From positions 112,549 to 176,548 of the forward strand of contig VHBB01000004.1 in assembly GCA_016872155.1 (NCBI GenBank): a stretch of 64,000 nt of DNA, given 5' to 3'. Position 1 is the stretch's first letter, and the number at the start of each line of letters is the position of its first letter. The notes under the pieces were generated by a model that was given only the letters and a program-made list of their open reading frames with translations, made no database searches and was not told the origin of the DNA. The position numbers and the translations under genes were made by a program. This DNA comes from Sphingomonadales bacterium. Its GTDB lineage: Bacteria > Bacteroidota > Bacteroidia > Chitinophagales > Chitinophagaceae. Shown piece by piece: positions 1 to 7,565 of the stretch.

Positions 1-1
1 T

Positions 2-727
2 AATTTGAGTGTGGCCAGTGGGCCGCTCGTGCCTGGTGCCAGCTGGGTCTGGTATAGTCGTAGTTGTGGAGGTACCCGAGTTGGTACAGGAGCCACCATT
101 ACCGGTGTTGCGGTCAACGCAACGACCAGTTTCTTCGTTCGCTCAGAGGGAGGTAGCTGCGGCACGACGCGTCCTTGTGAGACCGTAACCGTATCGGTAA
201 CGCCAATACCCGTAATGAGTGTTGAGGTATTGGGCGATACCAGTTTGATTCCAGGAAAGACGACCACGCTCATTGCTACGGCCACTCCCGCTTCGACCGG
301 TCTTGTCTACACTTGGAGAAAAGACGGTGTGGTTGTAAATGGGGCAACTGGGTCGTCTATTACCATTGGTATTGATGCACTGGGTACCTACACGGTTAGT
401 GCATTGACTGCAACGGGTTGTTCAGCTAGCTCTCCCGGCCGAAGAATTACCGCTGCCGCTTCCGAACAAGCCTGGATTAGTCCCAACCCTACCAACGGGC
501 CTTTTAAGGTTCGCTATTACAGCGCTGCAACTGCATTTAATTTTCAGCGTATCCTATACATCTATGATCAACAGGGAAGGCTCGCATTTAGCAGAAACTA
601 TCCTATAACAGGACCCTATAGCAGCATGGATGTTGATTTTTCCGGAATGGGCAAGGGAACTTACTATGTCTTTATCGGAAAAACGGTGGGGGAGCGTATT
701 GCCGTCGGCAAATTGATTTTGCAGTAA
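2..727 (+). CDS. C-terminal part of a secreted Ig-like repeat protein with T9SS sorting domain (5' truncated)
   Basis: The reading frame is open to the left edge, so only the last 241 or so codons are present. The visible part has serine/threonine/glycine-rich beta-strand sequence with PKD/Ig-like character (motif YTWRKDG, then a segment ending in a GTYTVSA strand), followed by a C-terminal domain of about 80 residues that opens with ISPNPTNGPFKV and ends in KLILQ. That opening (x-PNPxxGxF) and short terminal strand are the hallmarks of the type A sorting domain that sends proteins through the type IX secretion system to the Bacteroidota cell surface. The protein is therefore probably an exported or surface-attached adhesin-like or enzyme-linked protein. 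The N-terminal functional part lies outside the window, so the specific role is unknown. Confidence 0.85.
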   Translation, partial: NLSVASGPLVPGASWVWYSRSCGGTRVGTGATITGVAVNATTSFFVRSEGGSCGTTRPCETVTVSVTPIPVMSVEVLGDTSLIPGKTTTLIATATPASTGLVYTWRKDGVVVNGATGSSITIGIDALGTYTVSALTATGCSASSPGRRITAAASEQAWISPNPTNGPFKVRYYSAATAFNFQRILYIYDQQGRLAFSRNYPITGPYSSMDVDFSGMGKGTYYVFIGKTVGERIAVGKLILQ

Positions 728-816
728 AACGCAGGTTGTTGTTTTTCAACGATAAACGCATTTAAATCGTTAAAAAACTACAAAAGATTAGTGATTTTCT
801 TGATGCGTTGGCTCCC

Positions 817-824
817 TAAATTTG
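817..824 (+). promoter_or_regulatory. Bacteroidota-type -7 element (TAAATTTG)
   Basis: Exact match to TAnnTTTG, only 5 nt before the ATG at 830. It implies a leaderless or nearly leaderless message and argues against the upstream GTG at 791 as start. Confidence 0.6.
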
Positions 825-829
825 TAGCC

Positions 830-1258
830 ATGCAGCATCATCCCATTCAACTACGGCAAGTGGTCGTTGCTGACCGGAGTCCCATCTTTCGGTTGGGCAT
901 GAGTAGTACGTTTAAAAAGCGCTACGAATCCGTGCAAGTACACGAGGCGGGTAATGGCGAAAAATTGATGCAACTTTTTAACGAGCACGCGATCGATCTG
1001 CTCATCATGGACGACCTTGTGTTTGAGACCGAACTTCGCCCGCTGGTCAAAAAACTAAGACTCATTAATCCGACTACCCGTATTTTATTTTTTTCCGATC
1101 GTGGCGAGGAGCATTTTTTGTCGTGCATGCCCAAGGGAGGTATCTATGGCTATATCAACAAAAAAGCCCAGGCCGCGCAATTGCTCGAGGCCGTCGAGGC
1201 CCTTAAAGAAGGGCATCATTTCTTTTCTCAAGAACTCTTGATCGGTCGCCTGCTCTAG
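830..1258 (+). CDS. Stand-alone response-regulator receiver domain protein
   Basis: 142 residues from the ATG at 830; the frame extends upstream to a GTG at 791, but the -7 element at 817-824 lies inside that extension. The sequence follows the NarL/FixJ receiver pattern: a first strand VVVADRSPIFRLGM, a likely phospho-acceptor Asp at 61 or 62 (LLIMDD), a Ser at about 89 at the end of strand 4 (FFSD) and a Lys at 111/112 (YINKK). There is no LuxR-type HTH; the protein ends right after helix 5, so it cannot bind DNA by the usual output domain. The acidic pocket is poor (AD-R instead of D-D/E), so phosphorylation may be altered. No histidine kinase is adjacent. It may work by protein-protein contact, or be a regulator that has lost its output domain. 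Confidence 0.75.
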   Translation: MQHHPIQLRQVVVADRSPIFRLGMSSTFKKRYESVQVHEAGNGEKLMQLFNEHAIDLLIMDDLVFETELRPLVKKLRLINPTTRILFFSDRGEEHFLSCMPKGGIYGYINKKAQAAQLLEAVEALKEGHHFFSQELLIGRLL

Positions 1259-1305
1259 TCTCTGTTACTTGTAAAGGACAATAGGAGAATGGTCTTTGCA
1301 CCTCC

Positions 1306-1313
1306 TATCTTTG
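1306..1313 (+). promoter_or_regulatory. -7 element (TATCTTTG) of uvrA
   Basis: Exact TAnnTTTG match ending 9 nt before the ATG at 1323. It lies inside the longer frame that begins at 1296, so it decides for the shorter UvrA start. Confidence 0.6.
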
Positions 1314-1322
1314 TGGGCTCCC

Positions 1323-4190
1323 ATGCCCCGAAAGAAAGTTGCAAATACTGCGCCCGCCTATACCGACACCGCCTCTATTGTGGTATCGGGTGCCCGGGAG
1401 CATAATCTTAAGAATCTCGATATTTCCATTCCCAAAAATCAGTTGGTGGTCATTACGGGCATCAGCGGTTCGGGCAAATCGTCGCTGGCCTTCGATACGC
1501 TCTATGCCGAGGGGCAACGACGCTATATGGAAACCTTTGGGGCTTATGCCAGGCAATTTATGGGAGATATGGAACGTCCCGATGTAGACCGCATAACGGG
1601 GCTTTCGCCGGTCATTGCCATTGAGCAAAAGACCACCAATAAGAACCCGCGCTCTACCGTCGGTACGGTTACCGAGGTCTATGATTTTTTACGGCTGCTA
1701 TTTGCCAGGGCGGGGCAGGCATTTTCGTACGAGACCGGTAAGCCAATGGTCAAGTGGAGCGAAGAGGAGATCGTTAAAAACATAGTCGATAAATATTCGA
1801 ATAAAAAGATCAGCGTGCTCGCTCCACTCGTAAGAGGTCGTAAGGGGCATTACCGAGAGCTTTTCGAGGAGTGGCGAAAAAAAGGATTTGTAAAAGTGCG
1901 GGTCGATGGAGAGATCCGAGAAATGACAGCACGCATGCAAGTGGACAGATATGTAATACACGATATCGAGTTGGTGGTAGATCGCCTGCAAGTAACCCCC
2001 GATCTTCGGCCGCGGCTAAGTGCCAGTGTGCAGCAGGCCTTAAAACTCGGCAAGGGATTATTGTTCGTGCTCACCGAGCAGGAAACTGTTGTTCAATATT
2101 CTCGCCAACTAATGTGCGAAGACACCGGCATCAGTTACGAAGAGCCCTCGCCCAATGCCTTTTCGTTCAATTCTCCCTATGGGGCCTGTTCGGTTTGCAA
2201 AGGATTGGGCGTACAACACCGGGTCAGTATGGAACGGCTGATGCCCGACACGTCTCTATCGATCAGTGAAGGCGGAATTGCACCGTTAGGAGAGGCGCGC
2301 GATGCCTGGGTATACAAGCAGGCACAAGAGCTGGCCCGTCAGCATAAGATATCGCTGCAAAAACCGATTAAGGAGCTTACGGCTGCGCAGTTGAATATTT
2401 TATTGTACGCGGATACAGAAGGAAAAGTCGCCGATATTGATTTTTCGGATGCCAAGTTCGATGCTTCGGCTCCCTTCGAAGGGGTGGTGAATGTACTTCT
2501 TCGTTGGTATGCGAGCCCCTACAGTGATTCCATTCGCGAGTGGGCTGAGGAGTTTATGGAGGTTCAGGCCTGCGCGGCCTGCGAAGGAACGCGCTTAAAA
2601 AAAGAAAGCCGTTGGTTTCGTATCAATGGCCGAGATATCGCTTCTCTTAGCAACATGAATCTCGATAACCTGGCGGCTTGGTTCGATGGCATCGAATTAA
2701 TGCTCGACAACAAGCAAAAAGCCATTGCCAGCGACGTGTTAAAAGAGATCAGAGAGCGCTTGCAGTTCTTGTTGAATGTAGGGTTGGGTTACCTAACGCT
2801 GAACAGAGGTACGCGTACCCTAAGTGGAGGAGAATCCCAGCGTATACGACTGGCCACCCAGATCGGAAGTCAGTTACAAGGCATCACCTATATCTTAGAT
2901 GAACCTTCCATTGGTTTGCATCAACGAGACAACCAGCGGCTCATCGATGCCCTCAAACAACTGCGAGACATTGGCAATAGTATTTTGGTCGTGGAGCACG
3001 ACAAGGATATCATGTTGGCAGCCGATTACCTAATCGACATTGGCCCCAAAGCGGGACTTTATGGCGGAAAGATCGTGGCACAGGGAACGCCGTCTCACGT
3101 ACGAAAATTAAAGACCCTTACCGCTGGGTACCTCAATGGACGCTACAGCTTACCCTTGCCCGCCGAACGAAGAAAGGGATCGGGCAAAACACTGTTGCTG
3201 CGCGGTGCGTCGGGCAACAATTTGCAAAAAGTAACGGCTACATTTCCGTTGGGAACGTTTATAGTGGTAACCGGTGTAAGCGGATCGGGTAAGTCGACCC
3301 TTATTAACGAAACACTGTATCCGATTCTTTCACAGCATGCTTTTGGGTCTAGGCAACAGCCACTTTCTTATGAGTCGGTAAAAGGGTTGGAACACATCGA
3401 TAAGGTCATCGAGATCGACCAAGCTCCCATTGGGCGAACGCCGCGGAGTAATCCGGCCACGTACTGCGGATTCTTTGCCGATATCCGAACATTGTTCGCT
3501 TCGCTCCCCGAGAGTAAGGTAAGAGGATATGGCGCGGGTCGTTTTTCGTTTAATGTAAAAACGGGTCGTTGTGCCGAATGTGAGGGCGGGGGTATGAAGG
3601 TGATCGAGATGAATTTCTTGCCCGATGTTTATGTGCATTGTCCTGCTTGTAACGGAAAACGGTACAATCGCGAAACACTCGAGATACGATACAAGGGTAA
3701 ATCCATCGCCGATGTGCTGGGCATGACGGTAGCCGAGGCAATGGAGTTCTTTCAACCCGTGCCTTACTTGTACAGAAAGATCAAGGTCTTGTACGAAGTC
3801 GGATTGGGATATATAACCCTGGGACAATCGGCCCTGACCCTCAGTGGAGGAGAAGCCCAACGCATTAAGTTATCGACCGAGTTAGCCAAGCGCGATACCG
3901 GTAAAACATTTTATATTTTGGATGAGCCCACTACCGGATTGCATTTTGAGGATATCCGTCAACTTACCGACGTCCTTAACCGGTTGGTAGACCGGGGCAA
4001 TACGGTGCTGGTCATCGAACATCATATGGATATAATTAAATTGGCCGATCATATTATCGATCTGGGCCCCGAAGGAGGTGACGGCGGTGGAAAGATCTTA
4101 TTTGCCGGTACACCCGAAGAAATGGTTCGTACCACGAGCACGCATACGGCCCATTTTCTGGCGCCAGAGCTTCGAGCCCATAAAGAATAA
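1323..4190 (+). CDS. uvrA: Excinuclease ABC subunit A
   Basis: UvrA is the damage-sensing ATPase of nucleotide excision repair; it forms a dimer, loads UvrB on lesions and leaves. The 955-residue product has two complete ABC ATPase modules: Walker A GISGSGKS at about 47-54 with its signature LSGGESQRI near 500 and Walker B YILDEPSIGL, then Walker A GVSGSGKS near 651 with signature LSGGEAQRI near 840 and YILDEPTTGL. Cysteine pairs of the zinc modules are visible (CSVC, CAAC, then CAEC and CPAC around 750-780). Length is normal for a full UvrA. I start at 1323 (MPRKK) because of the -7 element at 1306-1313. uvrB and uvrC are not in the window. The gene stands alone, with a convergent acetyltransferase gene 6 nt downstream. 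Confidence 0.97.
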   Translation: MPRKKVANTAPAYTDTASIVVSGAREHNLKNLDISIPKNQLVVITGISGSGKSSLAFDTLYAEGQRRYMETFGAYARQFMGDMERPDVDRITGLSPVIAIEQKTTNKNPRSTVGTVTEVYDFLRLLFARAGQAFSYETGKPMVKWSEEEIVKNIVDKYSNKKISVLAPLVRGRKGHYRELFEEWRKKGFVKVRVDGEIREMTARMQVDRYVIHDIELVVDRLQVTPDLRPRLSASVQQALKLGKGLLFVLTEQETVVQYSRQLMCEDTGISYEEPSPNAFSFNSPYGACSVCKGLGVQHRVSMERLMPDTSLSISEGGIAPLGEARDAWVYKQAQELARQHKISLQKPIKELTAAQLNILLYADTEGKVADIDFSDAKFDASAPFEGVVNVLLRWYASPYSDSIREWAEEFMEVQACAACEGTRLKKESRWFRINGRDIASLSNMNLDNLAAWFDGIELMLDNKQKAIASDVLKEIRERLQFLLNVGLGYLTLNRGTRTLSGGESQRIRLATQIGSQLQGITYILDEPSIGLHQRDNQRLIDALKQLRDIGNSILVVEHDKDIMLAADYLIDIGPKAGLYGGKIVAQGTPSHVRKLKTLTAGYLNGRYSLPLPAERRKGSGKTLLLRGASGNNLQKVTATFPLGTFIVVTGVSGSGKSTLINETLYPILSQHAFGSRQQPLSYESVKGLEHIDKVIEIDQAPIGRTPRSNPATYCGFFADIRTLFASLPESKVRGYGAGRFSFNVKTGRCAECEGGGMKVIEMNFLPDVYVHCPACNGKRYNRETLEIRYKGKSIADVLGMTVAEAMEFFQPVPYLYRKIKVLYEVGLGYITLGQSALTLSGGEAQRIKLSTELAKRDTGKTFYILDEPTTGLHFEDIRQLTDVLNRLVDRGNTVLVIEHHMDIIKLADHIIDLGPEGGDGGGKILFAGTPEEMVRTTSTHTAHFLAPELRAHKE

Positions 4191-4196
4191 TGTAAA

Positions 4197-4640
4197 TTAA
4201 CGCTGGTGCGTCATCTCGATGTGCTCAATGCCGTCCTCGAGATAGATTTCTCCGGAGCGTACAAATCCAAACGATTCATAAAAGGTTTGCAAATAGCACT
4301 GGGCGCCGATCACCAAGGTCCGGGTCTCGAAAAGTCGTTCACAGCGCTCGATCGATTCTTGCATCAACGCTTTGCCAAGTCCTTTTCTTCGAAAAGCTGG
4401 CGAGGTTACCACCCGGCCGATCGAGGCGGCAGCATACGAGATGCCCGGCGGTACCAGGCGGGTGTAGGCAGCCAACTCCTCTTGTACGTATCCCAATAAA
4501 TGATAAGAGGCCTGGTCTTTGTTGTCAAGGTCTTGAAAGGCGCAGGTTTGTTCTACCACAAACACTTCGGCTCGCAAGCGAAGCAATGCGTAGAGTTCGT
4601 CGGGCGAAAGCTCGTTGAATTTTTTTAATACCCAGCGCAT
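4197..4640 (-). CDS. GNAT acetyltransferase, ElaA family
   Basis: 147-residue protein of the GCN5-related N-acetyltransferase fold. The N-terminal half carries the ElaA-type pattern LYALLRLRAEVFVVEQ and CAFQDLDNKD; the acetyl-CoA binding loop is recognisable as IGRVVTSPAFRRKGLGKAL (R/Q-x-x-G-x-G/A), and the C-terminal part has the usual FYESFGF strand. ElaA proteins are small single-domain GNATs whose substrates are generally not established, so no substrate is assigned. It is the last gene of a probable leftward operon: its start lies 3 nt after the rpe stop codon, which suggests co-transcription and translational coupling with rpe. It converges on uvrA. Confidence 0.88.
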   Translation of the reverse strand: MRWVLKKFNELSPDELYALLRLRAEVFVVEQTCAFQDLDNKDQASYHLLGYVQEELAAYTRLVPPGISYAAASIGRVVTSPAFRRKGLGKALMQESIERCERLFETRTLVIGAQCYLQTFYESFGFVRSGEIYLEDGIEHIEMTHQR

Positions 4641-4643
4641 GGT

Positions 4644-5300
4644 CTAAGCCGCCACCACTTTTTTTAGTTGTGCAATGGTGGCCACCGGGTCGGCCGCTTT
4701 AAAGACGGTATTGCCGGCTACCAATACATCGGCTCCGGCGGCTACGATAGAGGGGGCGTTTTGGAGGGTAACCCCGCCATCGATCTCTATGTGGGCATTA
4801 GAGCCACTGCTGTTGATCAGCTCTCTCAGCTCTCGAATCTTGATCAGGGTATGCGGAATAAATTGCTGCCCGCCAAACCCTGGATTCACACTCATTAGGC
4901 ACACCAGGTCTATATCGCGAATCACCTCGCCAATAACAGAAACGGGTGTGTGGGGGTTAAGGGCCACACCGGCTTTAACGCCCAGACTTTTTAGTTGCTG
5001 AATATTGCGATGTAAGTGTGTACAAGCTTCTGCATGAACGGTAATAATATCGGCTCCCGCCTGTTGAAAGGCCTCTGCGTAGCGCTCGGGTTCTTCTATC
5101 ATCAAGTGCACGTCGCAGGTCTTATTCGTGGCCTTTCTAAAAAACTGAATCAGCATGGGCCCAAAACTAATGTTGGGTACAAAGCGGCCATCCATTACAT
5201 CGAGGTGATACCAGTCGGCCTGGCTGTTGTTGAGCATATCGCAATCTTTTTGCAATTGCAAAAAGTTGGCCGATAGAAGCGAAGGTGCTACAAGTGGCAT
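4644..5300 (-). CDS. rpe: Ribulose-phosphate 3-epimerase
   Basis: Interconverts D-ribulose 5-phosphate and D-xylulose 5-phosphate in the pentose phosphate pathway. The TIM-barrel motifs are all present: SLLSANF, HLDVMDG with metal-binding His and Asp, DVHLMI, VNPGFGGQ (phosphate loop), EIDGGV with catalytic Asp and AGNTVFK. I take the ATG at 5300 (MPLVAPS, 218 residues) rather than the longer start at 5327, because the extra nine residues have no family counterpart and a near-match -7 element (TATCTTGC on the minus strand, 5305-5312) lies directly upstream; this element differs from consensus by one base, so it is weak support. The gene follows the TPR lipoprotein gene by 16 nt and precedes the GNAT gene by 3 nt. 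Confidence 0.95.
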   Translation of the reverse strand: MPLVAPSLLSANFLQLQKDCDMLNNSQADWYHLDVMDGRFVPNISFGPMLIQFFRKATNKTCDVHLMIEEPERYAEAFQQAGADIITVHAEACTHLHRNIQQLKSLGVKAGVALNPHTPVSVIGEVIRDIDLVCLMSVNPGFGGQQFIPHTLIKIRELRELINSSGSNAHIEIDGGVTLQNAPSIVAAGADVLVAGNTVFKAADPVATIAQLKKVVAA

Positions 5301-5316
5301 GGGTGCAAGATACTGA

Positions 5317-5913
5317 TCATTTTTCAAGACGCTGCAAGGCCGCTCGGGCTTCGGTAAGTGAAGTGTCTAACGAGAGGGCCAGTCGAAAATGCTCCAGTGC
5401 TTTTTCTTTTTTTCCCAGTCGGTCAGCCCATTTGCCCAGCCAATAATGCACCGGGGCATAGCCCGGCGACAAGGTGCGAAGTAGCTCGAGCTCTTTTAAG
5501 GCCGGCTCAAATTGTTTTAGCTCCAGTAGCAAAGCTGCTTTTTCTATGTAGGCCTCGTAAAAGTTATAGTCGGTTTGAATGGTCTTATCGAACCAGCCGA
5601 TCGCTTTGACCGGCTCTTTAATGGTCTCGAAGTAGATGCCTTTGTAATAGTAGGGTTCTGCGCCTCCTGCAGAACCCGAATTAGCCAATAGCGAATCACA
5701 AAGGGATAGGGTAGCGGGGTCACCTTGTTCGGCCAGCCGAAGGGCACGGGAATAAGCTGCCTCTAGTGCATTGGGCACCAGGCGTTCGGTAAGCTCCGGT
5801 TGGGTTACTTCCTCTTTAGAATTACTCGTGGACAGTTGGCAACCTGTCAGCATCAAGATCGCGCAACAGGCAAGCCGGCCGGGGCGCTTTATATATTCGC
5901 TGAGGTTTGACAT
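5317..5913 (-). CDS. TPR-repeat lipoprotein
   Basis: 198 residues from the ATG at 5913. A lipobox (LTGC, Cys at about 25) follows a short hydrophobic stretch, so the mature protein is probably lipid-anchored in the envelope. The rest is helical and contains about three to four tetratricopeptide repeats (for example PYYYKGIYFE..., AYIEKAALLLELKQFEPALK, VHYWLGKWADRLGKKEKALEHF), a scaffold for protein-protein contacts. The longer frame starting with TTG at 5940 is rejected because the -7 element of its own promoter (5938-5945, minus strand) overlaps that codon. Likely first gene of the operon with rpe and the GNAT gene. No partner can be named. Confidence 0.8.
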   Translation of the reverse strand: MSNLSEYIKRPGRLACCAILMLTGCQLSTSNSKEEVTQPELTERLVPNALEAAYSRALRLAEQGDPATLSLCDSLLANSGSAGGAEPYYYKGIYFETIKEPVKAIGWFDKTIQTDYNFYEAYIEKAALLLELKQFEPALKELELLRTLSPGYAPVHYWLGKWADRLGKKEKALEHFRLALSLDTSLTEARAALQRLEK

Positions 5914-5937
5914 TTTGTTGACATTCTTTTGTAGAAA

Positions 5938-5945
5938 CAAAGATA
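5938..5945 (-). promoter_or_regulatory. -7 element (TATCTTTG, minus strand) of the TPR lipoprotein-rpe operon
   Basis: Exact TAnnTTTG on the minus strand, 24 nt upstream of the ATG at 5913. It shares two base pairs (5944-5945) with the oppositely oriented -7 element at 5944-5951. Confidence 0.6.
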
Positions 5946-5951
5946 GCTTTG
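5944..5951 (+). promoter_or_regulatory. -7 element (TAGCTTTG) of the TolB-like gene
   Basis: Exact TAnnTTTG, 19 nt before the ATG at 5971. A TTG at 5918-5920 could serve as the -33 box with a 23-nt spacer. Overlaps the divergent promoter at 5938-5945. Confidence 0.55.
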
Positions 5952-5970
5952 CGCTCCTTAAAGCCTTGTT

Positions 5971-7071
5971 ATGTCATCTTTGTTTCGTGTAAACGCATGG
6001 TTCGTTGTTCTATTGTTTTTTATGCAGACCGGTCAATCGCTGTTACAAGCGCAATCTGCTGCTGCGGACTCGCTTCGCTACGAAGAGGAGACCCACCTGC
6101 GCAATATTCGCCAGTTGACTTTCGGGGGCGACAATGCAGAGGCGTATTGGAGCTTTGATGGCAAGATGCTCGTCTTTCAGCGTACCTCGGTCAAAGATGG
6201 TATTCCTTGCGATCAGATCTATGTAGGCAAGGTGCCTGCTAACGCGGGAGAGCCCTTTACGTATAAGATGGTCAGCACCGGTAAGGGAAGAACGACCTGC
6301 GCCTACTTTACAAAAGACAATAAGCATATTATTTATGCCTCTACCCATTTGGCCAGTGAGGCTTGTCCGCCCGTTCCTGACCGTGCCAAGTACGGTAATA
6401 AATATATCTGGCCTCTGTATAGAGGGTACGATATATTTATGGCCGACCTCAATGGCAATATCAAAAAGCAACTGACCACCTCTCCTTACTACGATGCCGA
6501 GGCTACGCTTTCTCCCGATGGCAAGAAAATGATCTACACCAGCACCAAGGACGGTGACATCGAGTTGTACAGTATGGATCTGGCTACACAACAAGAAAAG
6601 CGGATCACCACTACACTGGGGTATGATGGCGGCGCTTGGTTTAGCCCCGATGGAACAAAGATTATCTGGCGAGCCTCTCGCCCCACCACGCCCGAACAGA
6701 TCGGTGAATACAAAGAGTTACTGGCCCAAGACCTGGTGGCTCCTACCAATATGGAAGTGTGGGTGGCCAATGCCGATGGCAGCAATCCGCGCCAGGTTAC
6801 TCAGTATGGACAGGCCAATTGGGCGCCGGTGTTTATGCCCGACAGTAAGCGCATCATCTTTGCTTCGAATCACGAGTATAAGCGGGGCTTTCCGTTTAAC
6901 TTGTATACCATCAACGAAGATGGCACCAATCTGCAAAAGATAAGCCGCGACAAGGGCTTCGATGCTTTTCCTATGTTCTCGCCCAATGGTAAGAAGATCG
7001 TATTTGCCAGCAACCGAAACAATGGCGGCACCCGCGACACCAATGTCTTTGTGGCCGATTGGGTAGAATAA
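5971..7071 (+). CDS. Secreted TolB-like (PD40) beta-propeller protein
   Basis: 366 residues with an N-terminal signal peptide (hydrophobic run followed by LLQAQSAAADS). The body is made of PD40/TolB-type propeller blades, each with the W-SPDG/F-SPDG signature: AYWSFDGKMLVF, ATLSPDGKKMIYTS, AWFSPDGTKIIW, PVFMPDSKRIIFAS, PMFSPNGKKIVFAS. Such propellers are binding platforms or are found in TolB and in peptidases of the S9 family; here no hydrolase domain is attached, so an enzymatic role is not supported. Likely periplasmic or surface located. It is transcribed from its own promoter (5944-5951), divergently from the TPR lipoprotein operon with both -7 elements overlapping, so the two transcription units could exclude each other. 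Confidence 0.85.
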   Translation: MSSLFRVNAWFVVLLFFMQTGQSLLQAQSAAADSLRYEEETHLRNIRQLTFGGDNAEAYWSFDGKMLVFQRTSVKDGIPCDQIYVGKVPANAGEPFTYKMVSTGKGRTTCAYFTKDNKHIIYASTHLASEACPPVPDRAKYGNKYIWPLYRGYDIFMADLNGNIKKQLTTSPYYDAEATLSPDGKKMIYTSTKDGDIELYSMDLATQQEKRITTTLGYDGGAWFSPDGTKIIWRASRPTTPEQIGEYKELLAQDLVAPTNMEVWVANADGSNPRQVTQYGQANWAPVFMPDSKRIIFASNHEYKRGFPFNLYTINEDGTNLQKISRDKGFDAFPMFSPNGKKIVFASNRNNGGTRDTNVFVADWVE

Positions 7072-7085
7072 GCAAAGAGATTTCC

Positions 7086-7093
7086 TATATTTG
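7086..7093 (+). promoter_or_regulatory. -7 element (TATATTTG)
   Basis: Exact TAnnTTTG, 20 nt before the ATG at 7114; a TTG lies at 7059-7061 (24-nt spacer). Probable promoter for the membrane protein and possibly hmgA. Confidence 0.55.
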
Positions 7094-7113
7094 ATTTATA
7101 CAAAATCAAGTTT

Positions 7114-7542
7114 ATGGAAACCGGACTGTTGCACCTCCACAACGCGCTTCGATGGGTTGTTCTACTCCTTTTATTGCTGTCGATCGTTCAGGCCTTTTCT
7201 AAAAAGGAATCGGTTCGATCGACCAGTCTTTTCTTAATGATCGCGGCCCACACCATGCTGCTCATCGGACTTTATCAAGTGCTGGGCGGTCGCTATTCGT
7301 GGGGTAACGTACCCGAAGGGGTCTCGGTGATGAAAGATTCCTTTTATCGATTTTACCTGGTTGAGCATCCCTTGCTGATGATCTTGGCCGTGGTGCTTAT
7401 AACCTGGGCCCGTACCAAAGCCAAAATACTTTCTTACAAACCGGCTTCTTATGCCCTGCTGGTCTCGCTATTGATGATCTTGGCCGCCATGCCCTGGCCC
7501 TTTCGCGAGGGGGTGGGCAGACCCTGGTTTCCCGGAATGTAA
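7114..7542 (+). CDS. Small four-helix membrane protein (often named cytochrome B-like in this phylum)
   Basis: 142 residues with four predicted membrane spans: about 12-28 (LRWVVLLLLLLSIVQAF), 37-58, 82-100 (HPLLMILAVVLITWA) and 110-130 (YALLVSLLMILAAMPW). Conserved-looking histidines sit near the first span (LHLHNALRW), the second (AAHTMLL) and before the third (VEHPLL); their positions at membrane helices could suit haem b ligation, which is presumably why relatives carry a cytochrome b label, but I cannot show haem binding. The Trp/Pro-rich C-terminus (PWPFREGVGRPWFPG) is characteristic. hmgA starts 23 nt downstream and may be co-transcribed. Confidence 0.7.
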   Translation: METGLLHLHNALRWVVLLLLLLSIVQAFSKKESVRSTSLFLMIAAHTMLLIGLYQVLGGRYSWGNVPEGVSVMKDSFYRFYLVEHPLLMILAVVLITWARTKAKILSYKPASYALLVSLLMILAAMPWPFREGVGRPWFPGM

Positions 7543-7565
7543 GTGGCCGCTTAAAAAAATAAGGT

